From Blautia sp. XA-2221 (GTDB lineage: Bacteria; Bacillota; Clostridia; Lachnospirales; Lachnospiraceae), in the NCBI RefSeq assembly GCF_028767025.1, contig NZ_JAJQXX010000002.1:1-64000 (forward strand): a DNA stretch of 64,000 bases, written 5' to 3'. A model generated the notes under the pieces. The model did no database searches. It was given only the letters and a program-made list of their open reading frames with translations, and was not told the origin of the DNA. Every line of letters begins with the position of its first letter. The stretch's first letter is position 1. The position numbers and the translations under genes were made by a program. Shown piece after piece: positions 30,908-39,799 of the stretch.

Positions 30908-31052
30908 ATCAATTTTAAAGGTCTATTTGACATATATTTTGCTAAAAACTATACTATAAATATCTAAATACGATTTTGGGGTAAATGTTTAAAAGGAAAC
31001 AATTTGTATGAGTGATACCGAGAGGGTATTGTACTTTCTGGAGGGGAAAATA

Positions 31053-31775
31053 ATGAAAGCTATAATTTGTGATGATGAAAAAAGCACCTGTTCAGAACTA
31101 GAAAAGATTATACTGAAATATGCGAAAGAGAAAAGCGTTTCACTTGCAACAGGAATTTTTTATTCAGGGGATACTTTGCTGGATTATTTGAAAAGAGAGA
31201 AAATAAATATTCTTTTTCTGGATATAGAGCTGCCAGGAAAAGATGGAATTATGATTGGTAAATATATAAGAGAGGTTCTGGAAGATGAGAATATATTTTT
31301 GATATATATATCTTCAAAAGAGAATTACGCATTACAGCTTTTTCAAAATCGACCGTTTGATTTTCTGATAAAGCCAATAGAACAGGCAAAGATATATCAT
31401 GTTTTGGATAACATTTATCGCATATCGGGGAAAAATAGTGTGGGGTTCAAGTTTCAGGCTCAAAATAGTACATATCGCATTTCGTATAAAGATATTTTAT
31501 ATTTTCAAAGTACCGGAAGAAAAATTAATATTGTCATGCAAAAAGAAGTCAGAACATTCTATGGAAAATTGAATGAGATAGAAGAAAAAATACCGGAAAA
31601 TCTTTTTTTGAGAATCCATAAATCGTATCTGATAAATAAAAGTTATGTAAAGGAATTTACATATGAATGGGTAAAAATGTTGAACGGAGATGTGCTGAAT
31701 GTGAGTAAAACTAATCGCCCTGATGTGCGAAGAAAGATTTTGGAGGGTACTTCAGATGAGGTTGAAAATATTTAA
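31053..31775 (+). CDS. AgrA-like LytTR response regulator
   Basis: This 240-residue protein has a receiver domain (acidic pocket CDDE at 6-9, phosphoacceptor D in FLDIELPG about 56, K in LIKPIE) and a C-terminal LytTR DNA-binding domain (ILYFQSTGRKINIVM ... FLRIHKSYLINKSYV). ATG 31053 follows GGAGGGG. It overlaps the sensor kinase by 20 nt. With the kinase it forms an agr-type pair that should respond to the AgrD-like peptide encoded just downstream and activate the promoter near 33076. Confidence 0.92.
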   Translation: MKAIICDDEKSTCSELEKIILKYAKEKSVSLATGIFYSGDTLLDYLKREKINILFLDIELPGKDGIMIGKYIREVLEDENIFLIYISSKENYALQLFQNRPFDFLIKPIEQAKIYHVLDNIYRISGKNSVGFKFQAQNSTYRISYKDILYFQSTGRKINIVMQKEVRTFYGKLNEIEEKIPENLFLRIHKSYLINKSYVKEFTYEWVKMLNGDVLNVSKTNRPDVRRKILEGTSDEVENI

Positions 31776-33033
31776 TAGTATTATAGCGTTACTGGCAAAC
31801 GCACTACGTTTTCACGCATTGAAGTATTTTGTTAATATTTTTGTGCAAAAAGAGGAAAGTAGATGGAAACATATTTCGATTTTGTACATTATAGGGTGGG
31901 CATGGACAGGTGCGATAAGCCTGTTATTTTCTTCTCCTGTTTTGAATGTTTTTTCAAACATTATAAGCCTTTTCTTGATTTTTTTACCATACCGCATAAA
32001 GAAAACAAAAAAGTGTTTGGCTATATTTGTTATATATGGAATTAATGTATTGGTTGACAGTATTGTTATTTTATCTTTGATAAAATATATGATAGGACAG
32101 CCGCTAAAGCAGGTATATGAATGTATTACGAGTTTAATTTTATTATTTATTGCAATTATTATACAAAGAATAACAAAACCTGAAAAAGAAGTTACATTAC
32201 CGATATTAGATATGGCTACACTTTTAATGATTCCTGGTGTTAGTATTGCATACATATATTATTTGGTTATTGTTGCACATGAAATAAAAGGAATTGTTAT
32301 TTTGGTAGCATTGGCGCTTCTTTTCATTAATATTCTTATTTTTTATCTGTATCATTCATTACTTAAATTTTATTCTGATCGTATGAATGAGTTGGTATTT
32401 AAACAGATGTTAGAAGTTTATTCTTATCAATTAGATATAGTCAGAGAATCGGAAGAGCGGGTGAAAGCGCTGAGGCATGATATAAAACATCATATCATTG
32501 AGTTATCTGCAATGGCTAAAAAAAATAATAATGACGACATAATAGAATATTTAAGTAGCATGAAGGAATTTATGCTAAATCCAAAAGAATATGCAACTAC
32601 AGGTAATCGGGAAATAGACGGAGTATTAAACTATATGTTGCAGAAAGCAAACAAGACGCTGAATCAGGTAGATGTTCAAATAAATATTCCAGAAGATTTA
32701 TATCTAAATAATTTTAATATTTGCGTGATCTTAGGGAATCTGGTAGACAATGCAGTAAGAGAGGCTAGTAAATCACAGGAAAAGCTACTGACTATAAAAA
32801 TACAAATAAAGCAAGAGTTGTTATTAATTTTTATAGAAAATAGTTACTCGGGAAAAATTCTTGAAAAGAAAAACGGATTACAGACAACTCAGACAGAACT
32901 TGCAATACATGGTATTGGATTAGAAAATGTAAAAAGAGTGGTTGTTGCTAACGGAGGAGAAATTAAAATAGATTATACATCCAACAGATTTTGTGTTCAG
33001 GTTCTTTTGTATATGTCAAGGATCAGAAGTTAA
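31756..33033 (+). CDS. AgrC-like GHKL sensor histidine kinase
   Basis: This 425-residue kinase has about six N-terminal membrane helices (peptide-sensing part), then the H-box ALRHDIKHHIIEL (about 237), N-box LGNLVDNAVREA and G-box GIGLENVKRVV of the GHKL HPK10 class. ATG 31756 has GGAGGG 9 nt upstream, giving an overlap with the regulator gene. It should sense a secreted cyclic peptide at the membrane. A terminator follows. Confidence 0.92.
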   Translation: MRLKIFNSIIALLANALRFHALKYFVNIFVQKEESRWKHISILYIIGWAWTGAISLLFSSPVLNVFSNIISLFLIFLPYRIKKTKKCLAIFVIYGINVLVDSIVILSLIKYMIGQPLKQVYECITSLILLFIAIIIQRITKPEKEVTLPILDMATLLMIPGVSIAYIYYLVIVAHEIKGIVILVALALLFINILIFYLYHSLLKFYSDRMNELVFKQMLEVYSYQLDIVRESEERVKALRHDIKHHIIELSAMAKKNNNDDIIEYLSSMKEFMLNPKEYATTGNREIDGVLNYMLQKANKTLNQVDVQINIPEDLYLNNFNICVILGNLVDNAVREASKSQEKLLTIKIQIKQELLLIFIENSYSGKILEKKNGLQTTQTELAIHGIGLENVKRVVVANGGEIKIDYTSNRFCVQVLLYMSRIRS

Positions 33034-33058
33034 GAGGCTTATTAAGAGTCTCTTTTTT
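33032..33058 (+). terminator. Terminator after sensor kinase
   Basis: AAGAG-CTT pairs with AAG-CTCTT, then a T run to 33058, immediately after the kinase stop. The peptide genes that follow therefore need their own promoter. Confidence 0.65.
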
Positions 33059-33075
33059 ATATAAAGGTAAAGTCT

Positions 33076-33108
33076 AATTTTGACAAAAACAAGGGCGAAT
33101 TTTTACAA
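33076..33108 (+). promoter_or_regulatory. Direct repeats, candidate LytTR regulator binding site
   Basis: AATTTTGACAA (33076-33086) and AATTTTTACAA (33098-33108) are 11-mers 11 nt apart, a 22-nt period like that of ComE/AgrA-type LytTR sites. A TATATT box follows at 33136-33141. It would place the autoinducer gene under the adjacent regulator. Confidence 0.55.
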
Positions 33109-33175
33109 TCTAAAAGAACTAGCACTTTTTTATGTTATATTCTAATTACTTAAAAGAAGGGAAGGTGTAGGTCCA

Positions 33176-33340
33176 ATGAACAAAAAATGATTACACAAGG
33201 GAAGAGGGCATTAGTAAGTTTGGCAAAAAAATATCTGTTCGTGATGCCAATATTACTTGTACTTTTATGTATTACCAGCCTGAACTCCCACAGGTAGTAG
33301 AAAAACTGAATAAAATGAATGAAAGGGGTAAGAAAGAATG
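33176..33340 (+). pseudogene. AgrD-like cyclic autoinducer peptide, frameshifted
   Basis: Three frames together give an AgrD-type prepeptide: MNKK, MITQGKRALVSLAKK, then ISVRDANITCTFMYYQPELP and QVVEKLNKMNERGKKE. The core CTFMYYQPELPQ fits the Cys-plus-YQPxxP pattern of clostridial cyclic lactone autoinducers. One extra A in the run 33182-33187 and one in 33225-33231 would restore a single frame. Either the gene is broken or the runs are miscounted. No AgrB maturase gene is seen nearby. Confidence 0.6.
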
Positions 33341-33733
33341 TATAAAAAATTATTATGTGCAACGGCTTTGGCTGTAACATTAATTGCTAGTAGTTCTACT
33401 GTTTCGGCAGGGACAATACCATTTACTGTTACAGTTGGGGGAGCTGGATCTCAGGATCCTTTATCAAAAAGAGAAATAAAAACAGCTGACGGAGATACAT
33501 TTGCCTACTTTACAGGGAAAAGATTCAGCGCTAATCAGGTTGGAATCTATGTAAGATCATATAATTTGAGTAAGGAGTATATTTATTCTGGACAAAAATT
33601 TTTGGTTAGCACTACGGCGGGAAAAGTTCAGAGCGCTCAGTATAATATGGAAGCTCCTGGTGGAGAATATTATTATATGAAAGCACAGGCACAAAGTAAA
33701 CGTGTGACGGTATCGGGGAATTATTGTCCGTAA
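33338..33733 (+). CDS. Small secreted protein, possible bacteriocin-like
   Basis: This 131-residue protein has a signal peptide (KKLLCATALAVTLIASSSTV, cleavage likely after SA around residue 24) and a mature part rich in Gly, Ser and aromatic residues with one Cys near the end. The layout (agr system, autoinducer, secreted protein, ABC transporter) is that of peptide or bacteriocin loci, but I do not recognise the family. It has its own terminator downstream. Confidence 0.65.
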   Translation: MYKKLLCATALAVTLIASSSTVSAGTIPFTVTVGGAGSQDPLSKREIKTADGDTFAYFTGKRFSANQVGIYVRSYNLSKEYIYSGQKFLVSTTAGKVQSAQYNMEAPGGEYYYMKAQAQSKRVTVSGNYCP

Positions 33734-33760
33734 TCTTTTAAATATGTAATATTAGTAGAA

Positions 33761-33786
33761 AAAGGAGGAATATATCCTCCTTTTTT
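33761..33786 (+). terminator. Terminator after secreted protein
   Basis: AAAGGAGGA and TCCTCCTTTT form a short perfect stem with T run. The ABC genes may be reached by read-through. Confidence 0.8.
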
Positions 33787-33807
33787 AAGACATAGGGAGG
33801 CTGTACA

Positions 33808-34029
33808 ATGAAATATAAAAAAGCTTTTATGGTGGTTCTTTGTGGTTGTTTGCTCATGCCGGTGATTTCTCGAAATATGGTTATGGCATCCGAAATCAGT
33901 TTTCCAGATAAATATACAAATGAACAAAATGGAGTAACCTTTGAAACAGTAATTGATGTTCCGGAGAATCTTGATTATTCAAAGATAAAAACAGGAGCTG
34001 CAAAATTGCAGTATCCGATACCTGAGTAG
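33808..34029 (+). CDS. N-terminal part of amber-split secreted protein
   Basis: This 73-residue piece has a signal sequence (KAFMVVLCGCLLMPVISRNM VMA-type; the cleavage site is uncertain) and the start of the exported protein that continues in the same frame at 34033. The stop is a single TAG (34027-34029), probably from CAG by one transition. GGGAGG precedes the ATG. Whether the full product is made depends on amber read-through or a sequencing error. Confidence 0.6.
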   Translation: MKYKKAFMVVLCGCLLMPVISRNMVMASEISFPDKYTNEQNGVTFETVIDVPENLDYSKIKTGAAKLQYPIPE

Positions 34030-34032
34030 GCT

Positions 34033-34890
34033 ATGTCGGAACTTGCTGCTGATGCCACGATAGTTCAGCAAGATGTATCAAGTGTTGAATGGCAGGGGAA
34101 AAATATAGATATTAATTACTATACATTTGAAGATGGAAGTTTTTTGAATCTGGATACGGGGCTGACGTATGCAAAGCCCTATTCTGATAATGTTATGAGT
34201 GCATTTCGTGTTGAAAAAACGGAAGCTTTTAATGCGGACAATTACAGTCAGGAAAGCAACTTTGATTATATGAGTTCGGAAGATGCTTTTAAGTGTATTT
34301 TGGATATTGTCAACAAATGTGGATATGAATTAAAAGAAACAAATTATGAATATTATGCTTTAGATGCAGAAACCATGCAGCAACAGGAGATTGTAGAAAA
34401 TAAGTTAGATAATAATTCTTCCGGTGAACCAAGGGCATGGAGCAAAGAAGATGACTGTTATTATTTTTTTACAGAACAGATGTATGAGGGACTTCCAATT
34501 TATTATGGAAATCATACGTTTCCGGATGATGGAGTTACAAACAAACCTGTTCAGGCAATATACTCTTCCAGAGGTTTAGAAAGCTTACGTGTAAATAAAG
34601 TATATAGTATTACTGAAGGGGGAGAATCCGTGAGCTTGTTGGGCTTTGATGAACTGGCAGGAAAAATAGCGGATAAATACGGGAACTTACTGACATCTTC
34701 ATCTTACTATGTAAATCGTGCAAAGTTATATTATATGCCAGTTGAAGCAAGTACAGAGGATTATGAATTACGTCCGGTATGGTTATTTGAAGTTCATGAA
34801 AAATCTACAGACAGTGAAACAGGAAGCGAATACGAAATAACCTTATATACATTTCTGGATGCTCAGACAGGAGAGGAAGTGACTGTCTGA
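34033..34890 (+). CDS. C-terminal part of amber-split secreted protein
   Basis: This 285-residue continuation of the 33808 frame is rich in Glu, Asp and Tyr (YYTFEDGSFLNLDTGLTYAK, RPVWLFEVHEKSTDSETGSE). Its pattern recalls extracellular proteins adjoining ABC exporters (immunity or regulatory type), but no domain is certain. There is no ribosome site at 34033, so it is not an independent gene. Its stop overlaps the next ATG by one base (ATGA), showing coupling with the permease. Confidence 0.55.
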   Translation: MSELAADATIVQQDVSSVEWQGKNIDINYYTFEDGSFLNLDTGLTYAKPYSDNVMSAFRVEKTEAFNADNYSQESNFDYMSSEDAFKCILDIVNKCGYELKETNYEYYALDAETMQQQEIVENKLDNNSSGEPRAWSKEDDCYYFFTEQMYEGLPIYYGNHTFPDDGVTNKPVQAIYSSRGLESLRVNKVYSITEGGESVSLLGFDELAGKIADKYGNLLTSSSYYVNRAKLYYMPVEASTEDYELRPVWLFEVHEKSTDSETGSEYEITLYTFLDAQTGEEVTV

Positions 34891-35666
34891 TGAAATCAAA
34901 CCGGAACAGAGGATATTTATTAACGGATATAGGAAGGGTGTTTAAAAAGAAGGAAACCTACATAGGGATGATCGGAGTAGCTGCTGCATTATTTTTTTCA
35001 ATCAGCAGTGATTTACAGGAATCGGTTATTTCTAATTTTTTGTATGGGACATATGGAGTAGGATTTTTACTTTCGTTTGTATTTTGTGCGTTTTCCTACG
35101 GGACGATTTACAGTGATGAACTGGAAACATACTATATTCGTTATTCTGTAATACGTGGTGGATTGAAAAAATATGTGATTTCCAAAACGGCAGCGATATT
35201 TTTGTCCTCGGTATTGGTTATGGTTGCAGGATGTGGAGTGTTTGGCATTCTTTGTTCATTGCATATGCCATGGGCAGATGCTCAGATCTGCCAGGAACTG
35301 GCAGAATATGGGGGATATGCCTGGCTGATAGAAGAAAAGAAATATGTACTATGGATTTTGGCGTACGGATTACAATGGGGCTTGCTGGCAGGAAGCCTTT
35401 CTCAGATAGCGGCATATGTTTCTTTATATATAACCAATCGTCTATTGGTACTGGCGGTGCCGGTATTTTGCTATCAGATAATTACTGAGTTTTCTGCAAA
35501 GCTTACGGAAAAAAACAGTATGTGGAGTATTCAGAGCGTTTTTGATGCCAGGTATCGTATGTTTGGAAACGATGGAAAAATGTTTCTGTGGGCGTTGGGG
35601 TTAAGTCTTTGCATAACAGCATTTTTATGTGGAGCAAGCTATATCAGATTAAAGAACAGGATGTAA
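34890..35666 (+). CDS. ABC-2 type transporter permease 1
   Basis: This 258-residue protein has about six membrane helices (for example MIGVAAALFFSIS, YGVGFLLSFVFCAFSYGTIY, AAIFLSSVLVMVAGCGVFGI). It starts on the stop of the secreted protein (ATGA overlap). It pairs with the next permease and the ATPase at 36573. It likely exports, or gives immunity against, the peptide of this locus; direct evidence is lacking. Confidence 0.75.
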   Translation: MKSNRNRGYLLTDIGRVFKKKETYIGMIGVAAALFFSISSDLQESVISNFLYGTYGVGFLLSFVFCAFSYGTIYSDELETYYIRYSVIRGGLKKYVISKTAAIFLSSVLVMVAGCGVFGILCSLHMPWADAQICQELAEYGGYAWLIEEKKYVLWILAYGLQWGLLAGSLSQIAAYVSLYITNRLLVLAVPVFCYQIITEFSAKLTEKNSMWSIQSVFDARYRMFGNDGKMFLWALGLSLCITAFLCGASYIRLKNRM

Positions 35667-35669
35667 AAT

Positions 35670-36527
35670 ATGAAACAGTTACGTTATTCAATTCGGATTT
35701 TTTTACAGAAGCTTCAGCAAAACAGAATGTATACGCTTCTGATCTTAGAAACCTATGTCCTTTATATTTATGTTCAGCCTGTGATCGATTTTTCCAGGGA
35801 TGTTAAATATCCGTCAACGCCATGGTTGCTACCGTTTCTGTTTTCTAATGTGTATTTTATTTTTTTATTTATGCTGGGGGTGGTATATTTGTTTTCCGAT
35901 ATACCCTTTATGCAGCAGTATTATATGTATCAAATAGTGCGGACAGGAAGAAAGAGATGGGCGCTGGGACAGATTGGTTCAATTATTCTTCAATCGTTAT
36001 TTCTGATGATTTTTAATTTTGCTGTAAGCATACTGTGGATTGTGGGACATTGTGAATGGAAAATGGAATGGGGAAAGCTGCTTCATACTGCCGCTTTAAC
36101 AAATGCGGCAGGACATTATGGATTTTTATTTGATGTGCCATATTCAGCAATACAGAAATATTCACCACAACAATTAACGATTCTAACTTTATTTATTGGT
36201 ACGTTGGTAATTGCATTTACAGGTGTTTTTATGTTTGCAGTCTGTTTAATACTAAATCGTTATTGGGCGATAGCAGCAGCGATTGTAATGGTCAGTATGG
36301 TTTATTTTGTTCATAACGCAAATCCTGCCATGGTTCAAAAGATATCTGCATTTGCTCCGGTTAGTTGGATACAGACGACAAATATAGGAACAAAAATGTA
36401 TAATTATTATACACGGCCTTCGTTAAGCTACATAGTATGTGCATTGTGCGTTGGAATTTTAATCTTTGGTATGTTGATAATATGGCGTGTGAACAACGTA
36501 GAACTTTCATTTTGCAAAGAGGATTGA
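35670..36527 (+). CDS. ABC-2 type transporter permease 2
   Basis: This 285-residue membrane protein has about six helices (FLFSNVYFIFLFMLGVVYLF; LTILTLFIGTLVIAFTGVFM; YWAIAAAIVMVSMVYF). It starts 3 nt after the first permease, within the same operon. Its frame contains a long Ala/Ile/Val-rich C-terminal half. The role is as for permease 1. Confidence 0.75.
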   Translation: MKQLRYSIRIFLQKLQQNRMYTLLILETYVLYIYVQPVIDFSRDVKYPSTPWLLPFLFSNVYFIFLFMLGVVYLFSDIPFMQQYYMYQIVRTGRKRWALGQIGSIILQSLFLMIFNFAVSILWIVGHCEWKMEWGKLLHTAALTNAAGHYGFLFDVPYSAIQKYSPQQLTILTLFIGTLVIAFTGVFMFAVCLILNRYWAIAAAIVMVSMVYFVHNANPAMVQKISAFAPVSWIQTTNIGTKMYNYYTRPSLSYIVCALCVGILIFGMLIIWRVNNVELSFCKED

Positions 36528-36572
36528 AGTTCTGATCCCAAAAAATCAGTGTGTAAAGAGGGTGTTGTAGAA

Positions 36573-37226
36573 ATGGACAGTCAAAAATATGTGATAGAAG
36601 TTTCTCATATTAATAAGAGTTTTAAGGGAGTTCAGGTTCTGAAGGATATTTCACTTCACTGTGAAAGTGGAAAAATCTATGGTCTGGTGGGACATAACGG
36701 TTCTGGAAAAACCGTTCTATTTAAAATTATCTGCGGGTTTGTTTCCTGCGATTCCGGAACTGTTTCTGTAAATGGAAAAGTGATGGGAAAGGATAAAGAC
36801 ATACTGACAGAGGCCGGAATTATTATTGAGGATCCAGGGTTTTTGAGAACATGGAGCGCATATCATAATCTGGAGTTTTTGTATACATTGCGAAATAAAA
36901 AAAATAAAAAGTATCTTTACTCTATACTAAATAAGGTGGGGCTTGACCCCAAACTGAAACGTCCGGTAGGAAAGTATTCACTGGGAATGCGGCAAAGACT
37001 TGCTCTTGCACAGGCGATTATGGAGGAACCTGAAATTCTGATTCTGGATGAACCAATGAATGGGCTTGATAAAAATGGCGTAAAAGAGATACGGGAACTT
37101 CTTTTGGATATGAAAAAAGAAAATAAACTGATCATACTTGCCAGCCACAATAGAGAGGATATAGAGATACTTTGTGATGAAGTATATGAAATGGATGGCG
37201 GTATGATTTATAAGATGAAGAGATAA
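36573..37226 (+). CDS. ABC transporter ATP-binding protein
   Basis: This 217-residue ATPase has Walker A GHNGSGKT, signature YSLGMRQRLALAQA, Walker B ILILDEPMNGLD and H-loop ASHN, like BcrA/LanF-type subunits. ATG 36573 is placed after GAGGGTG; a GTG at 36549 would include that site. It powers the two permeases upstream. Two terminators follow before the next gene. Confidence 0.92.
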   Translation: MDSQKYVIEVSHINKSFKGVQVLKDISLHCESGKIYGLVGHNGSGKTVLFKIICGFVSCDSGTVSVNGKVMGKDKDILTEAGIIIEDPGFLRTWSAYHNLEFLYTLRNKKNKKYLYSILNKVGLDPKLKRPVGKYSLGMRQRLALAQAIMEEPEILILDEPMNGLDKNGVKEIRELLLDMKKENKLIILASHNREDIEILCDEVYEMDGGMIYKMKR

Positions 37227-37314
37227 AATCTGCCGGAAGATAAGAAAAATGGCGCATACGACCGAATTTCACTGTCGGATATATAGAATAAAACGGAATA
37301 TGGATCTAAACACG

Positions 37315-37351
37315 AGCAGTTAGCCTATGAAAATAGGTTATCTGCTTTTTT
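37315..37351 (+). terminator. Terminator of the ABC operon
   Basis: AGCAG-TTA-CCTAT (37315-37328) pairs with ATAGG-TTA-CTGCT (37333-37346), then five T. The 37227-37620 stretch holds only this, a second terminator and the next gene's leader. Confidence 0.75.
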
Positions 37352-37462
37352 AATAAAAAAAGCAATTGGGTAAATTGTCAAAAGTTATTTTGAAAAGATT
37401 TTCGTACAAAAGGGTAACTTTAATAAATCTGCGAATTACATTGAGTTTCAAAAGATTTTAAG

Positions 37463-37500
37463 CAGCCGGCATATGGAAACAGGCTGGCTGTTTTGTTTTT
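37463..37500 (+). terminator. Second terminator
   Basis: CAGCC-GC pairs with GC-GGCTG (37463-37490), followed by TTTTGTTTTTT. It insulates the chromosomal genes that follow from the peptide locus. Confidence 0.7.
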
Positions 37501-37620
37501 TACATGAATTTTATAATAACAGACCATTAGATTATACGATATAGTGATAACATATAAAAAATTTATAAGGGAGACCGGTTTCACATTATAAAGTTTTAAA
37601 TATGTAAGGGGGAGTTTTTT

Positions 37621-38994
37621 ATGGAAAAAACGTATGTACTTGATACTAATGTCCTGATTCAGGCGCCGTATGCCATTGAGTGTTTTGAAGAAAATGAAGT
37701 GATTCTGCCAATGACGGTACTGGAAGAGCTTGATAATCTAAAAAAGGATGAAGGGGAAAAAGGCGCAAATGTACGGAAAGCGATTCGTATTCTTGAAACG
37801 TACAGAGGGAAAGGAAATCTGATAGAAGGTGTGGAAACGGAGCAGGGAGGTATACTGCGTGTAGAAAAAAATTATCGTAATGTTGAATTGCCTTCGGATC
37901 TGCCTGAATATAAATCGGATAACAGGATTCTGAAGATTTGTGTCGGTCTGGCAAAAGAAAGAGAAGAACAGGTGATTCTTGTAACAAAAGATATTCTTTT
38001 ACGCATAAAAGCCCAGCTTCTTGGTATTCAGGCAGAAGATTTTACTACGGAGCAGGTTGCCGGACATGAAGAACAGTACCTTGGGCGAAAAGAAGTTTTT
38101 GTACCGGAGGAATTGTTTAAAGAATTTAAGAAAAAGGGTATTCCTGTACAAAACGTTTATTGCTGTGATGAAAATGGAAAAAATATTTGTCCGGAACTGT
38201 TTGAAAATGAATTTATTATATTAAAAGCAGATCAGTCTTCAAAAAAGACTCAGTTAGGAAGAGTCGAAAAGGGAATGATACGAAAACTTGAGTATAAAAA
38301 AGCTACACCGTATGGCGTCAGTCCCAGAAATGTAGGACAGTATTTTCTTCAGGAAGCATTGATGCAGCCGGCGGAGAAAGCTCCTCTTGTGATTGTAAAA
38401 GGAATGGCGGGAACCAGTAAGACATTTTATTCACTGGCAGTAGGTCTGGAAAAGCTGATGAATCATCCATCCGGGGAGTACCGGAGAATACTTATCTGCA
38501 GACCGAATGCACTGTTTGATTCCGATATCGGATTTCTTCCCGGAGATGAACAGGAAAAGATCTCTCCTTTAATGAGGCCGATCATAGATAATTTGGAGCA
38601 GCTGGTAGATTCCAATGATAAGGAAAGGTATTTAAATGAGCAGGAACTCAGTGATAAGATACAGGAGATTTTTGACAGGGGAGTGATCCAGACAGAAGCG
38701 TTGAACTTTATAAGAGGGAGATCCCTGATAAAAACGTATCTGGTGATTGACGAAGCGCAGAATATGACCCCGGCGCAGATAAAGGGAATTATCACACGTG
38801 CAGGAAAGGATACGAAGATCATTCTTTTAGGTGATCCCAATCAGATTGACAGACCATATTTGGACGATCGCACCAATGGACTCAGCTATGCAGCGGAACA
38901 TATGAAAGGGAGTCCGTTATGCTGGCAGATCACATTGCTGCCGGAGGAATGCGAAAGATCTTCTCTGGCAATGGATGCGATTTGTCGCTTGTAA
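37621..38994 (+). CDS. PIN-PhoH fusion protein (PhoH2 family)
   Basis: This 457-residue protein joins an N-terminal PIN ribonuclease domain (YVLDTNVLIQ, VLEELDNLK, SDNRILKI, VTKD; acidic residues conserved) with a C-terminal PhoH ATPase (Walker A KGMAGTSKT about 268; Walker B YLVIDEAQNM; LLGDPNQID). PhoH2 proteins couple RNA unwinding and cleavage. It has its own AAGGGGGA site and stands alone between terminators and the HD gene. Length and domains are standard. Confidence 0.93.
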   Translation: MEKTYVLDTNVLIQAPYAIECFEENEVILPMTVLEELDNLKKDEGEKGANVRKAIRILETYRGKGNLIEGVETEQGGILRVEKNYRNVELPSDLPEYKSDNRILKICVGLAKEREEQVILVTKDILLRIKAQLLGIQAEDFTTEQVAGHEEQYLGRKEVFVPEELFKEFKKKGIPVQNVYCCDENGKNICPELFENEFIILKADQSSKKTQLGRVEKGMIRKLEYKKATPYGVSPRNVGQYFLQEALMQPAEKAPLVIVKGMAGTSKTFYSLAVGLEKLMNHPSGEYRRILICRPNALFDSDIGFLPGDEQEKISPLMRPIIDNLEQLVDSNDKERYLNEQELSDKIQEIFDRGVIQTEALNFIRGRSLIKTYLVIDEAQNMTPAQIKGIITRAGKDTKIILLGDPNQIDRPYLDDRTNGLSYAAEHMKGSPLCWQITLLPEECERSSLAMDAICRL

Positions 38995-39072
38995 TTTTAA
39001 GCTGATTTTAAATGGACGATATACAGCTTTTATATGGAATACAAATTTTAGATACCGAAGAAGGCGGAAAAC

Positions 39073-39729
39073 TTGGATTATAAAGACATATTAAGAAATG
39101 AAGAAGTAAAAGCTTTTTTAAGGAAAGGAAATGAAAATCTGGGGATTCTTGGATATACCGATCATTCAGAAAAGCATTGTGCCATTGTGGCAAAACGGGC
39201 AGGTATGATTTTGAAAAGGCTGGGATATTCTAAACATGAAATCGAACTGGCAGAGATTGCCGGTGCATTGCATGATATAGGAAATGTGGTCAACAGGAAG
39301 AATCATGGGGAATATGGAGCAATCCTTGCAAATTCTATTTTGGAAAAACTGGGATTCATCCTGGAGGACAGAGTGATTCTTATGTCTGCCATTGGAAATC
39401 ATGATGAAGCTACAGGAGAAGCGGTTGATGCTGTATCTGCAGCGTTGATCCTGGCAGATAAAACTGACGTTAGAAGAAACCGTGTAAGAAATAAAGATAA
39501 GGCAAGTTTTGATAAGCATGATCGTGTAAATTATGCAGTGACAAGTGCGGCAGTAAAGGTAAATGCGCAAAAGCATCTTATTACATTAAATCTGCAGATT
39601 GATGAAGAAATCTGTACTATGTATGAGTATTTTGAGATTTTTCTTGGAAGAATGATGATGTGCAGAAAGGCGGCAGAGCTTCTGGGGGCAAGATTTAAGC
39701 TTACAGCAAATGGTAGTAAAGTATTGTAG
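39073..39729 (+). CDS. HD-domain phosphohydrolase
   Basis: This 218-residue protein of the HD superfamily has metal ligands in DHSEKHCAIV, ALHDIGNVV, NHGEYGA and NHDE, and the D in ILADKTDVRR. It starts at TTG behind GGCGG. It probably hydrolyses a nucleotide or phosphate ester; the substrate is unknown. It lies 78 nt after phoH2 and before the dehydrogenase gene. Confidence 0.85.
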   Translation: MDYKDILRNEEVKAFLRKGNENLGILGYTDHSEKHCAIVAKRAGMILKRLGYSKHEIELAEIAGALHDIGNVVNRKNHGEYGAILANSILEKLGFILEDRVILMSAIGNHDEATGEAVDAVSAALILADKTDVRRNRVRNKDKASFDKHDRVNYAVTSAAVKVNAQKHLITLNLQIDEEICTMYEYFEIFLGRMMMCRKAAELLGARFKLTANGSKVL

Positions 39730-39799
39730 AAAAGCCAGAGACGATTATAATATATGTATAGAGATTATAATCAATGACAAATGTAACGGAGGTAAAAAT

